From Pacificimonas aurantium (lineage in GTDB: Bacteria > Pseudomonadota > Alphaproteobacteria > Sphingomonadales > Sphingomonadaceae): DNA of 64,000 nt. Of this stretch, positions 37,438 to 46,800 are shown piece by piece; positions within the stretch are counted from its first letter, which is position 1, and every line of letters begins with the position of its first letter. The DNA lies in assembly GCF_020092905.1 (NCBI RefSeq), contig NZ_JAGSGB010000002.1, forward strand, positions 1,218,501-1,282,500. Reading direction: 5' to 3'. The translations under genes were made by a program, and so were the position numbers. Below the pieces are notes generated by a model. That model was not told the origin of the DNA. It was given only the letters and a program-made list of their open reading frames with translations, and did no database searches.

Positions 37438-38552
37438 GTTCGCGCTTGGCGAAAGGGCTGCGACTTCTCTCCCAGATCGTCCTCCTGGTGCTTCTTGTCG
37501 CGGGAGCCCTGCCGCTCTTGGACGTGGACATCTGGTGGGTGCGAAGCCTGGAGTTTCCGCGCCTCCAGTTCATGGTTGCCGCGATCCTTGCCGCAGTCGC
37601 CGTCGCGGTCTTCACGCGCCGCTCCACCTTCTTGTGGCTAGCCGTAGCCGCGGCAGCCATCGGCCTGCAGCTTGAACGCATCCTGCCGTACAGCCCGCTT
37701 TATCCCAGCGGCATGCCGGATATCGAGCATTGCGAAGCGGAACGCGAGATTTCGGTCATCGTCGCCAACGTCCTGCAGGATAATCGCCACTATCGCAGAA
37801 CGCTGAACGAATTGAATGCCGTGGGCGCCGATGTCATCCTGGCCTTGGAAACCGACCAGGCATGGCAGGAAGCCCTGGCACCTCTGCGCGCGGACCTGCC
37901 CTATGGTTCGGCTGTCCCCCTCGACAACACATATGGGATGATCCTCTATTCGCGCTTTCCGCTCGTAAGCGAGACGGTTCGATATGTGGTGGAGCCGGAC
38001 ATTCCCTCCATCCTTGCCGAGTTCAGCCTGCCGGAGGGGCGAACGGTCCGCTTCGTGGGCCTGCATCCGCGCCCTCCGCTTCCGGGCAAGGATACCGGTA
38101 CGCGCGACGCGGAAATCGTTCTGGCGGCAGGCGACGTTACCGCTTCGCCTCATCCCACCATCGTCGCAGGCGACATGAACAACGTTCCCTGGTCGGAGAC
38201 GTCGGAGCTCTTTGCGTCGCTCGCGAAGGTCAAGGAAACCCGCGAAGGACGGGGGAATTACCCGACCTTCTTCCCCGGTGTACCCGGCCTGTCCTGGCCG
38301 CTCGACAGCATCTACGCGACGAACAATTTCGAACTTCTGGCAATCGAAACGCTGGATCGGCACGGCAGCGACCACGAGCCGCTCTACGCCGCGCTTTGCC
38401 TGACCGACCCCGACCCGCCCTACGAGGAGCAGGATGCGCGCGACCCGGCGCTGAATGAAGAGGCGATCGAGGAAGTCCAGGAGGGGCTTGAGCAGCAAGC
38501 GGAAGAAGTCGCGAAGGGTGAGGACGAGACGATGACCCCGGAAGCCGACTGA
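37434..38552 (+). CDS. Membrane endonuclease/exonuclease/phosphatase family protein
   Basis: The 372-residue protein has three N-terminal membrane helices (about residues 10-32, 42-62, 66-82) and an extracytoplasmic EEP domain. Catalytic motifs: IVANVLQDN, LALETDQAW (Glu), VGLHPRPP (His), VAGDMNNVPWS (Asp and Asn) and the terminal GSDHEPLYA (Asp-His). It is most like the membrane-anchored EEP proteins of proteobacteria whose substrate (nucleic acid, inositol phosphate or lipid head group) is unknown. The tail (about 325-372) is acidic and Glu-rich. The start is GTG, overlapping the preceding stop by four bases. Confidence 0.88.
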   Translation: MSSRLAKGLRLLSQIVLLVLLVAGALPLLDVDIWWVRSLEFPRLQFMVAAILAAVAVAVFTRRSTFLWLAVAAAAIGLQLERILPYSPLYPSGMPDIEHCEAEREISVIVANVLQDNRHYRRTLNELNAVGADVILALETDQAWQEALAPLRADLPYGSAVPLDNTYGMILYSRFPLVSETVRYVVEPDIPSILAEFSLPEGRTVRFVGLHPRPPLPGKDTGTRDAEIVLAAGDVTASPHPTIVAGDMNNVPWSETSELFASLAKVKETREGRGNYPTFFPGVPGLSWPLDSIYATNNFELLAIETLDRHGSDHEPLYAALCLTDPDPPYEEQDARDPALNEEAIEEVQEGLEQQAEEVAKGEDETMTPEAD

Positions 38553-38558
38553 CCGGCC

Positions 38559-39875
38559 CTATTCCTTTTCTTCCTCGTCCTGCGGAATGGCGAGAACCTT
38601 GTCGATCTTGTGACCGTCCAGATCGACGATTTCGAACTGACAGCCATCGAATTCGAATGTCTCGCCGACATGCGGGATGTGCGTGAGAACCGCGAGCGCG
38701 AAGCCGGCCACGGTCTCGAAGTCGCGGTCATCGGGGTCGGGGATGCTGATGCCGAGCCGGTCGGCCATCTCGTCCGCGTGCATGGCCCCGGAAAGAAGCC
38801 ACGATCCATCCGGACGCTCAACGGCCGGCTCGCTTGCGCCCTCGTCGATGTCGGACTGGAACACCCCGGCGATCGCCGACAGCAGGTCGGAGGGCGTCAG
38901 AACCCCCTCGAAATGGCCATATTCGTCGTGAACGAGACCCATGGGTATGTCGGATTTGCGAAGGATATCGAGAGCGTCCGAGGCATCCATCACGTCGGGA
39001 ATAAGGGGCGCGGAGCGCACGAGAACGGACAGGTCCAACGGGTCGTCGTTCAACAGCGCAGAAAGAACATCGCGCGCCTGCAGCACCCCGACGATGCGGT
39101 CGACAGTACCGTCTGCAACGGGAATACGCGTATGCGGGCTTTCCGCCAGATGAGCGCGGACGGCCTCTGGCGGCGCATTGGCATCCAGCCAGTCGATTTC
39201 GGTGCGCGGGGTCATCACGCCCCGCACCGGCCGGTCGGCAAGGCGCATGACGCCCGAGATCATCAGCCGCTCCGTTTCCTCGATGGCTCCGGACCGCTGG
39301 GCTTCCGCTACCAGCAGATGAAGTTCCTCGGCCGTAACCCGTTGTTCCGTCTCGCCGCCCTGACCGGCAAGCCTCAGAAGGAGGCCGGTCGTCTTGTCGA
39401 GCAACCAGACGAACGGCGCGGCTATCTTGGCAAGCACCGACATCGGCGCAGCGATCAGTGCCGCCAGTTTTTCGGGTGACTGGAGCGCGATCTGCTTTGG
39501 GACAAGCTCGCCCACCGTCAACGTCAGATAAGTGATGAGAGTGACGACGAGAACCAGGCCGATATTTCCCGCCAGGTCCGGAGAAACGCCCGCATCTACG
39601 AGCACGAGCCCTACCGGCTCGGCGAGCGTCGCACCCGAATAGGCACCGTTCACGATGCCGACGAGAGTGATGCCGATCTGAACTGTGGAGAGGAACGGCC
39701 CGGGTTCGCGGTGGAGACCCAGTGCTGTTTCCGCTCCCCGAGTCCCGCGATTGACCATCGCCTGAAGCCGCGTCTCACGTGAGGAAACGATCGCCATTTC
39801 CGACATGGCGAAGACGCCATTCGCGGCGATCAGGGCAAGGATGATGAGAAGGTCGGTCCAGGGAAATGTCGTCAT
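38559..39875 (-). CDS. CNNM/HlyC-CorC family membrane protein with CBS domains
   Basis: The 438-residue protein has an N-terminal CNNM (DUF21) membrane domain (about 1-190: IALIAANGVFAMSEMAIVSS, VGELVPKQIALQSPE). A CBS pair follows (about 205-330: VRGVMTPRTEIDWLDA and AGVFQSDIDEG), and a C-terminal CorC/HlyC transporter-associated domain (about 350-432, DRDFETVAGFALAVL and HVGETFEFDGCQFEI). Family members are Na+-coupled Mg2+ exporters (CorB/MpfA type), although often annotated as hemolysins. The ATG at 39875 opens the first membrane helix. It is convergent with the EEP gene and divergent from the OmpA lipoproteins. Confidence 0.92.
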   Translation of the reverse strand: MTTFPWTDLLIILALIAANGVFAMSEMAIVSSRETRLQAMVNRGTRGAETALGLHREPGPFLSTVQIGITLVGIVNGAYSGATLAEPVGLVLVDAGVSPDLAGNIGLVLVVTLITYLTLTVGELVPKQIALQSPEKLAALIAAPMSVLAKIAAPFVWLLDKTTGLLLRLAGQGGETEQRVTAEELHLLVAEAQRSGAIEETERLMISGVMRLADRPVRGVMTPRTEIDWLDANAPPEAVRAHLAESPHTRIPVADGTVDRIVGVLQARDVLSALLNDDPLDLSVLVRSAPLIPDVMDASDALDILRKSDIPMGLVHDEYGHFEGVLTPSDLLSAIAGVFQSDIDEGASEPAVERPDGSWLLSGAMHADEMADRLGISIPDPDDRDFETVAGFALAVLTHIPHVGETFEFDGCQFEIVDLDGHKIDKVLAIPQDEEEKE

Positions 39876-40025
39876 GATGCAGGCGGCTCTGTACCCTCAA
39901 GGACGCTATTTGGCGATTCCCGAACAAGCAGGCTGGATTCTTCTCGTCATGCGGGAAAAGACTGTGGGAACCCCAGAGGCTTCCTTTCGTACTTGGGAGG
40001 CAAGTCCAACAGAAGGGACCTTCCC

Positions 40026-40700
40026 ATGCGTATTCGTTCTTCCCTGCTTCTCCTCACCGCGGCATCCAGCTTTGCCCTGACCGGCTGCATGACCGATCCC
40101 GTTACGGGCGAGCAGCGTGTGAATCAGGCGGTCTATACCGGCGCGGCGGGTGCGGGCGTAGGCGCCCTTCTCGGCGCCGTACTTGGCGGCAAGAACAACC
40201 GCACGGAAGTGCTGGTGGGCACCGGTATCGGCGCCGTCGCAGGGACGGCAGTGGGCGTCTATCTGGAAAACCAGCGCAAAAAGCTGGAAGAGGCCACCGA
40301 AGGCACCGGCATCGAAGTCGAGAATACCGGAGATTCGCTGCTGCTGAACATGCCCAGCGAAGTAACCTTCGCCACCAACTCCTCGACCATTTCCCCCGAA
40401 TTCCGGCCCGTGCTCGATGAAGTCGCCCAGGTCCTGAACGAGTATGAGCGCAGCTTCGTCGACGTTTACGGCCATACCGATTCCGACGGTACCGAGGCCT
40501 ATAACCAGCGCCTGTCCGAACAGCGCGCCCAGTCGGTGGCGGACTATCTGATTTCCAGCGGCGTCATCCGTCAGCGTATCGCAACGCGCGGCTTCGGCGA
40601 AACCCAGCCCATCGCCAGCAACGAAACCGCCACGGGCAAAGCGCAGAATCGCCGGGTGGAACTCAAGATCGTGCCGATCACGGAAGATCCGAGCGCCTGA
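40026..40700 (+). CDS. OmpA family lipoprotein with glycine zipper
   Basis: The 224-residue lipoprotein has the lipobox LTGC with Cys21. A glycine-zipper segment (GAAGAGVGALLGAVLGGKN and VGTGIGAVAGTAVGVYL, about 40-85) follows. Its C-terminal OmpA peptidoglycan-binding domain has VTFATNSSTISPEFRPVLDE, VYGHTDSDGTEAYNQRLSEQ, RAQSV and ASNETATGKAQNRRVELKI. The layout is YiaD-like. It should tether the outer membrane to peptidoglycan. The start at ATG 40026 is preceded by GAAGGGAC. The next gene encodes a second OmpA lipoprotein 31 bases later. Confidence 0.93.
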   Translation: MRIRSSLLLLTAASSFALTGCMTDPVTGEQRVNQAVYTGAAGAGVGALLGAVLGGKNNRTEVLVGTGIGAVAGTAVGVYLENQRKKLEEATEGTGIEVENTGDSLLLNMPSEVTFATNSSTISPEFRPVLDEVAQVLNEYERSFVDVYGHTDSDGTEAYNQRLSEQRAQSVADYLISSGVIRQRIATRGFGETQPIASNETATGKAQNRRVELKIVPITEDPSA

Positions 40701-40731
40701 GGCGACAAGCTGACAACTGGGGGAACGGAAG

Positions 40732-41406
40732 ATGAGGGGGTTCGCCCTTCTACTCGGTAGCGCCATTCTGGCAGGGTGCACGGCACCGCAGGCACCGGCG
40801 CCCCGGCAGACCAGCCCGGCACCGGAAGCGGTGCCGCGGACTGCCGAACGGCCGTCCGTTACACTTCCGTCCCGTCCACCTATCGGCGGCTATGCCGACC
40901 GGTTCGACATCATCCGGAACGAAGGTTCGATCGAACCGCTGCCGCTGAACCAGGTGCCGGGCTATCTCGACCTTCAGCAGGCCCAGTTCGAACGGATCGG
41001 CAGCCGCAGCGATTTCAGCGTAGGCCGAGAGGAAGCCGCCCTGCAGCTGACCATGCCCGGTACAGCTGCCTTCGCCGTCAATTCGGCAGTCATAGGACCG
41101 GTCTTTCGCCAGACTCTGGACGAGATCGCCAAGGTACTCGGCACCTATCAGCAAAGCTATGTCGATGTGATCGGCCATACCGATTCGACCGGATCGGATG
41201 CCGTCAATCTTGAGGTTTCGCAGCGCCGCGCGGCAAGCGTGGCCAATTATCTAGCCGCGCGGGGCGTGAAGCGTGTGCGTATCGCCACGCGAGGAGCCGG
41301 GGAGCGAGAGCCCGTGGCGACCAATGAAACGGAGGAAGGCCGGGCGCTCAACCGCCGGGTCGACATCCGTATCATCCCCGTCACGGCTACAGGGCCGGCC
41401 ACCTAA
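40732..41406 (+). CDS. OmpA family lipoprotein, divergent paralogue
   Basis: The 224-residue lipoprotein has the lipobox LAGC with Cys16, a proline-rich linker (about 17-55) and a middle segment without known family. The C-terminal OmpA domain has FAVNSAVIGPVFRQTLDEIA, VIGHTDSTGSDAVNLEVSQR and VATNETEEGRALNRRVDIRI. It shares the OmpA domain and even the closing IIPVT/IVPIT with the gene before it, so the domains arose by duplication, while the N-terminal halves are unrelated. It replaces the glycine zipper by a soluble domain. A UUCG hairpin follows at 41422. Confidence 0.9.
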   Translation: MRGFALLLGSAILAGCTAPQAPAPRQTSPAPEAVPRTAERPSVTLPSRPPIGGYADRFDIIRNEGSIEPLPLNQVPGYLDLQQAQFERIGSRSDFSVGREEAALQLTMPGTAAFAVNSAVIGPVFRQTLDEIAKVLGTYQQSYVDVIGHTDSTGSDAVNLEVSQRRAASVANYLAARGVKRVRIATRGAGEREPVATNETEEGRALNRRVDIRIIPVTATGPAT

Positions 41407-41421
41407 TACCCTTACGCCCCT

Positions 41422-41448
41422 GAGGCAGGACCTTCGGGCCCTGCCCTC
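41422..41448 (+). terminator. UUCG tetraloop hairpin after the OmpA genes
   Basis: An eleven-base stem with one bulge (41444) and one A-C mismatch (41430 with 41439) is closed by C(TTCG)G at 41432-41437, the classical extra-stable tetraloop. It starts 16 bases after the second OmpA stop. No T tract follows, so it may be a Rho-assisted terminator or a 3' mRNA stabiliser. Confidence 0.45.
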
Positions 41449-41503
41449 GTCCCCATTGCCCCGACGCAGATCGCCTGCGCGCGATCGGTCGCACTGCCCA
41501 TGA

Positions 41504-41532
41504 TTGACTCCATAGGGCACTTCTGGATTCAT
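41504..41532 (+). promoter_or_regulatory. Possible sigma-70 promoter of imuA
   Basis: TTGACT at 41504-41509 is one base from the -35 consensus. ATTCAT at 41527-41532, 17 bases on, is a weak -10. Transcription would start near 41539, inside the LexA box, which would make repression by LexA direct. The weak -10 keeps confidence low. Confidence 0.35.
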
Positions 41533-41535
41533 GTG

Positions 41536-41550
41536 GAACAAACCATGAAC
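41536..41550. promoter_or_regulatory. LexA operator (SOS box) of the imuA-imuB-dnaE2 cassette
   Basis: GAAC at 41536-41539 and GAAC at 41547-41550 are separated by seven bases. Read on the other strand this is GTTC-N7-GTTC, the direct-repeat LexA box known from alphaproteobacteria. It lies immediately before imuA, the gene where this box is expected, and is the only such element I found in an intergenic region here. Confidence 0.85.
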
Positions 41551-41569
41551 AATGTCCGCTGATCCATGC

Positions 41570-42322
41570 ATGTCTTCTCAAGATTATTCCAACATTTCAG
41601 GGGTATGCTATGCCAGGGAGCTAAGGGCGACAGCGCCCGACTCGCCGACACTGCACGCTCCTCCCCCTCTGCCCGGCCTTCCGAGCCTGTGGGAAGTCTT
41701 CGGCCACGCACGAGACGCCGCTGCAGCAGCGTTCACCCTGGCACAATTGCCACCGGGAAAGATCCTGTGGGTGCAGGACAAGCTGAGCGCGCTGGAAGCG
41801 GGGAGCCCCTACGGACCCGGCCTGGCCAGCTATGGCCGGCAGATGGACGAACTGCTGCTGGTGTGCGGTCGCAGCGCTGCGGATGTGCTGTGGACCATGG
41901 AGGAAGGGCTCCACTGTGGCAGCCTTGCCGCCGTCGTCGGGGAAATCTGGGAAAACCCGCGCGAGCTTGGCTTCACCGCCACGAAACGTCTGGTCCGGCG
42001 CGCCGAGCGAAGCGGTATCCATGCCGCGCTCATTCGCTGGCAGGCTGTCCCCACCCTTTCGGCGGCGCGTCGGCGATGGCGGCTGACCTCCCTGCCTTCC
42101 GCCACGAACCGGCTGGACGGCCGGGCTGCGGGAGAACCGGTCTGGCAGGCGGAGCTGTTCCGCGTTCAGGGGCGGGCGCCCGGCACATGGACCGCGCGCT
42201 ATGACCGGCAGGCGCATCGTCTCGATCTGGCTGCCCCACTTCCCGATCGAAAGATGGACCGCCCGGCGCACAGGACAGCCGAGCCGGGACCGGTGCCAGG
42301 AGACCGCCGCCGCGCCGCGTGA
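41570..42322 (+). CDS. imuA: ImuA, accessory protein of the SOS mutasome
   Basis: This 250-residue RecA-fold-like partner of ImuB and DnaE2 acts in damage-induced mutagenesis. Recognisable parts are LWEVFGHARDAAAAAFTLAQ, KILWVQDKLSALEAGSPYG, the strand MDELLLVCGRSAADVLWTME, EEGLHCGSLAAVVGEIWENP and RLVRRAERSGIHAALIRW. No Walker A loop is seen, as is usual for ImuA. The start is uncertain: ATG 41552 adjoins the LexA box, and ATG 41570 leaves room for a short leader; neither has a clear ribosome site. The last 122 bases overlap imuB in another frame, so the C-terminal 40 residues (rich in Arg and Pro) may be non-essential. Confidence 0.85.
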   Translation: MSSQDYSNISGVCYARELRATAPDSPTLHAPPPLPGLPSLWEVFGHARDAAAAAFTLAQLPPGKILWVQDKLSALEAGSPYGPGLASYGRQMDELLLVCGRSAADVLWTMEEGLHCGSLAAVVGEIWENPRELGFTATKRLVRRAERSGIHAALIRWQAVPTLSAARRRWRLTSLPSATNRLDGRAAGEPVWQAELFRVQGRAPGTWTARYDRQAHRLDLAAPLPDRKMDRPAHRTAEPGPVPGDRRRAA

Positions 42323-43829
42323 ACAGGGGCCACCCGAGAGTCAGGCACCTTCAAACGCGCTGGTACTGGCGCTGCCCGGCCCCCATGGGCCCGTTGTGCA
42401 TGACATGAACGGCGCAGCCCGCGCGATGGGTCTGGAACGCGGTGCGCGCGTCACCGACCTGCGCGCGCTCGTCCCCGACCTGCTGGTGGAGGATGCGATG
42501 CCCGCGGATGATGCAGCCGACCTGGAGCGGCTAGCCATATGGTCGCGGCGCTGGTGCCCTTGGACGCAGGTCGACGGAACGGATGGCCTTCTCCTCGACA
42601 TATCCGGCTGTGCGCACCTGTTCGGGGGCGAAACAGCCCTGTTGAACGACATGGCCCGGGCCTTTGCCGCCGCGGGTCTGACCATCTACGCCGCCGCCGC
42701 CGCTACGGCGGGCGCCGCCTGGGCCCTGTGCCGTCACGGCCCCTCCCGCCGCCTGTCCTGCAAAGCGGAAAACCTCGAAGCCATGCTCGCGCCGCTGCCC
42801 GCCGCCAGCCTGCGCCTCGAAGGCGATACATTGCTGCTACTCAACCGGCTGGGCCTGAAGCGGGTCGGCGACCTGATGGCGGTGCCGCGCGAGGCGCTGA
42901 TGCGCCGGTTTCGCAAGGCAGGCATGGACGCCAACCCCGTCCTGCGACTTGATCAGGCGCTGGGGCGGCTGGCCGAACCATTGGTTCCCGGACGGGAAGC
43001 CCCTCCCCCTTCCGCCATTCGCCGCTTCGCCGAGCCGGTGGGCGACCCGGACGACCTTTCGCGTATTCTGGGCGATCTGGTAGCGGACCTGGTGCGCCGC
43101 CTGGCGGAGGAGGAGCTGGGCGCACGCCACCTGCGCCTGTTGGGATACCGGGTCGATGGCACCCTGCAGGCCATCGAAGCGCGGACCTCCACTCCCAGCC
43201 GGGACGCCGGTCATTTGGCGCGGCTGTTTGCCGAAGAGCTTCCCCGCCTCGATCCGGGCTTCGGTTTCGACGCCGTGGGACTTGAAGCGGTGCGCCACGA
43301 CCCGCTTTCCGCACGGCAGGACGAACTGGCCGGCGAGGCCGAGGCGGGCGTCCCGCTGGCAGCGCTCGTCGACCGGCTGGTGGCGCGTCTCGGTCCTCGC
43401 AACGTCACGCGTCTGCATCCCGCAGGCAGTCACCTTCCGGAACGGGCACAGGTGCATGTGTCGGCATTGGCAGCCGGCGACGCCCCCCCCTCCCCGTCTT
43501 CTGCAAAAGGCTGGGATGCAGTCCCCCGGGGACACGGGCGCCCCGCCCGCCTGCTGACACGGCCGGAAGCCGCGCAGGTCCTTTACGCCGTGCCGGAAGG
43601 ACCGCCCGCACGCATGACCTGGCGCCGCCGCACTTACCGGATCGTGCGCAGCGAAGGGCCGGAACGGATCGCGCCGGAATGGTGGCGCGAAAAATCCACC
43701 ACCCGTCTGCGCGACTATTACCGCGTAGAGGATGATGAGGGACGCCGTTACTGGCTGTACCGCGAAGGCGTGCCGGGGGATGGACGCGGCGGCGCGCCGC
43801 AATGGTTCGTGCAGGGACTGTTCGGGTGA
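42201..43829 (+). CDS. imuB: ImuB, Y-family polymerase-like mutasome protein
   Basis: The 542-residue protein resembles Y-family DNA polymerases but belongs to the ImuB group, which lacks the catalytic acidic residues and works as a hub binding the beta clamp, ImuA and DnaE2. It starts RRIVSIWLPHFPIERW, the conserved ImuB N-terminus, so the 122-base overlap with imuA is real. Further parts are GPVVHDMNGAARAMGLERGA, WTQVDGTDGLLLDISGCAHL with FGGE, LLLLNRLGLKRVGDLMAVPR (HhH) and the C-terminal YRVEDDEGRRYWLYREG. No ribosome site stands before the ATG, consistent with coupled translation. Its stop is 21 bases before dnaE2. Confidence 0.93.
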   Translation: MTGRRIVSIWLPHFPIERWTARRTGQPSRDRCQETAAAPREQGPPESQAPSNALVLALPGPHGPVVHDMNGAARAMGLERGARVTDLRALVPDLLVEDAMPADDAADLERLAIWSRRWCPWTQVDGTDGLLLDISGCAHLFGGETALLNDMARAFAAAGLTIYAAAAATAGAAWALCRHGPSRRLSCKAENLEAMLAPLPAASLRLEGDTLLLLNRLGLKRVGDLMAVPREALMRRFRKAGMDANPVLRLDQALGRLAEPLVPGREAPPPSAIRRFAEPVGDPDDLSRILGDLVADLVRRLAEEELGARHLRLLGYRVDGTLQAIEARTSTPSRDAGHLARLFAEELPRLDPGFGFDAVGLEAVRHDPLSARQDELAGEAEAGVPLAALVDRLVARLGPRNVTRLHPAGSHLPERAQVHVSALAAGDAPPSPSSAKGWDAVPRGHGRPARLLTRPEAAQVLYAVPEGPPARMTWRRRTYRIVRSEGPERIAPEWWREKSTTRLRDYYRVEDDEGRRYWLYREGVPGDGRGGAPQWFVQGLFG

Positions 43830-43850
43830 CGACCCGAGGCTGCCGCCCCC

Positions 43851-46800
43851 ATGCCCGAACCGCCCCTGACGCCCGACAAACGGACCATTGCGAACCCGGA
43901 GGATTTCCGGGCCAATCCGCGCGCGCCCTATGTCGAGCTGGGCCTAGCCACCAGCTTTTCCTTTCTGCGCGGCGCTTCGGACCCCATCGACCTGGTCCTG
44001 ACGGCCCACCTGCTGGGCTACGACACGCTGGGCCTTGCCGACCGCAATTCGCTGGCGGGGGCCGTGCGTCACTGGTCGGAAGCGCACCGGGCAAAGATCA
44101 GGCCGCTGACCGGCTGCCGGCTGGACCTGTGCGATGCCCCGTCGCTTTACGCCTATCCCCGAACCCGGGAGGGGTACGGCCGCCTGACCGCGCTCTTGTC
44201 CGGCGGCATGATGCAGACCCGTGAGGGCGCCTGGCAGGAAAAGGGCGTGTGCGAACTCGATCTCGCCATGGTTGCCGACCGGCTCGGCGCGCCGGACAGC
44301 GGCGTCACCCTGATCGCCGTGCCGGAAGCGGCGACGGAGCTGGACGGCTTTGCCGCCGCACTGCCGCGCCTGGTACAGGCGCTACCCGGGCTCAGCCATA
44401 TCGCTGCTGCCTATCTCTACCGGGGCGACGACCGCGCGCGCATCAACCGGCTGCAGGCGCTGGCCGTCACGCATGGCCTGAAACTGGTCGCGGTGAACGA
44501 CGTGCTGTACCACACTCCGCAGCGACGGCCGCTGCAGGACATCCTGACCTGCATCCGCGAAAAGTGCACCATATTCGAGGCGGGGACCCGCCTGCTCTCC
44601 AATGCCGAACGCCACCTGAAAACGCCGGCGGAAATGCAGCAGCTCTTCGCGGACTGGCCCGGCGCGGTGGCGGAGACCCGGGCCATCGCCGACGCCTGCA
44701 CCTTCGACCTGCGCGAGTTGCACTATGAATATCCCGAGGAAACCGTGCCGGAAGGCCAGACGCCGGAAGAGCGGCTGGCCGACCTGACCTGGGTAGGGGC
44801 TCTTGGCCGCTATCCGGAAGGCATTCCGCAGAAGGTCCGGAGCCTGGTGACGAAAGAACTCGCGCTGATCGCTAAAATGGACATCGCGCGCTATTTCCTG
44901 ACCATTTATGACATCGTGACCTTCGCCCGCGGAGAAGGCATTCTGTGTCAGGGACGCGGGTCCGCCGCGAACAGCGCCGTCTGCTACTGCCTCGGCATCA
45001 CGGCCGTCGATCCCGCCAAGCACGACCTGCTGTTCGAGCGGTTCATATCGGAAGAGCGGCGGGAGCCGCCCGATATCGACGTCGATTTCGAACATGAACG
45101 GCGCGAGGAGGTGATCCAGCACATCTACCGCCGCTATGGCCGCACCCGTGCCGGGCTCTGCGCCACCGTGATCCACTACCGGCCGCGCATGGCGATCCGC
45201 GAAGTCGGCAAGGCCATGGGGCTGTCGGAGGATGTGACCGCCGCTCTCGCCCGGACGGTCTGGGGATCCTGGGGCTCCTCGGTCGACGAGGACAAGGTGG
45301 CCGAAGCGGGCCTGGACCTGTCCGATCCGCACCTGAAGCGTACCATCGCCCTTGCCGACCAGCTGATCGGCATGCCGCGCCACCTGTCCCAGCATGTCGG
45401 CGGCTTCATCCTGACCCAGGGCCCACTGGTGGAAACCGTGCCCGTGGGAAACGGCGCCATGCCCGACCGCAGCTTCATCGAGTGGGACAAGGACGACATC
45501 GACGCGCTCGGCATCATGAAGATAGACGTCCTGGCGCTCGGTATGCTGACCTGCATCCGCAAATGCTTCGACATCCTCGCCGCGCAATATGGCCGCCGGC
45601 TGACCCTCGCCGCCGTTCCGGAAGAGGACCCGGCTACCTACGCCATGCTGCAGAAGGGAGATTCGCTGGGCGTCTTCCAGGTCGAAAGCCGGGCGCAGAT
45701 GAACATGCTGCCGCGGCTGAAGCCGGCCAAGTTCTACGACCTCGTCATCGAAGTGGCGATCGTGCGGCCCGGTCCCATCCAAGGCGACATGGTGCACCCC
45801 TATCTGCGGCGCAGGCAGGGGAAGGAACCTGTCGTCTACCCCTACCCATCCCCGGAACATGGCCCCCGGGACGAATTGCAGGCGATTCTCGGCCGTACGC
45901 TGGGGGTGCCGATCTTCCAGGAGCAGGCGATGAAGATCGCCATGGTAGCAGCCGAATTCTCGCCCGAGGAGGCGAACCAGTTGAGAAAGGCGATGGCAAC
46001 CTTCCGGTCGAAGGGCATGGTGTCCGAGCATAAGGACAAGATGGTCAGCCGCATGATCGGGCGCGGCTACGACCCGGAATTCGCCGCGCGCTGCTTTTCC
46101 CAGATCGAGGGCTTCGGCGAGTATGGCTTTCCCGAAAGCCATGCGGCCAGCTTTGCCCATCTGGTCTATGTCTCGAGTTGGCTGAAATGCCATTATCCAG
46201 CCGCCTTTGCCGCCGCCCTCCTCAATTCGCAGCCCATGGGCTTCTACGCCCCCGCCCAGATCGTCCGCGACGCTCGCGAACACGGCGTCGATGTGCGCGC
46301 GGCGGACGTGAATATGAGTGACTGGGACAATGTGCTCGAACCCCAAGCAGGCGGCCCACCGGGCAGCTTCGCGCTGCGGCTGGGTCTGCGCCAGGTCGAC
46401 GGTTTGAAAGAGGCCGACGCCGCGCGGCTGCTTACGGCACGGCAGCGGCCCTATTCGCGGATCGCCGAATTGAAGGAACGGGCCGGGATGGGGGTCCCCT
46501 CGATCGAACGACTGGCCGCTGCCGATACCTTTCGCTCGCTGGGCCTCGATCGCCGCCAGGCCTTGTGGGATGCGCGGGCGCTGAAGGGCGGTCCGGACCT
46601 GCCGCTGTTTACCGCTGCCGAGACCGCCGATGAGGGCGAGGACGTGCCGGTCCTGCTACCCGCCATGCCGCTATGCGAACATGTGGTCTCCGACTATCAG
46701 ACAACGCGCCTGTCGCTGAAGGCGCATCCCATGCAGTTCCTGCGCGCCCGGTACGAGGCAGAGCGGTTTACGAAAGCTGCCGATTTGCGGCGCCTGCGCT

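Noticed and set aside
44382..46346. Minus-strand open frame (654 codons) inside dnaE2
   Set aside because: The sense strand is a well-conserved polymerase. The antisense product is His/Asp/Gly-rich with no domain, as expected from GC-rich codon bias.
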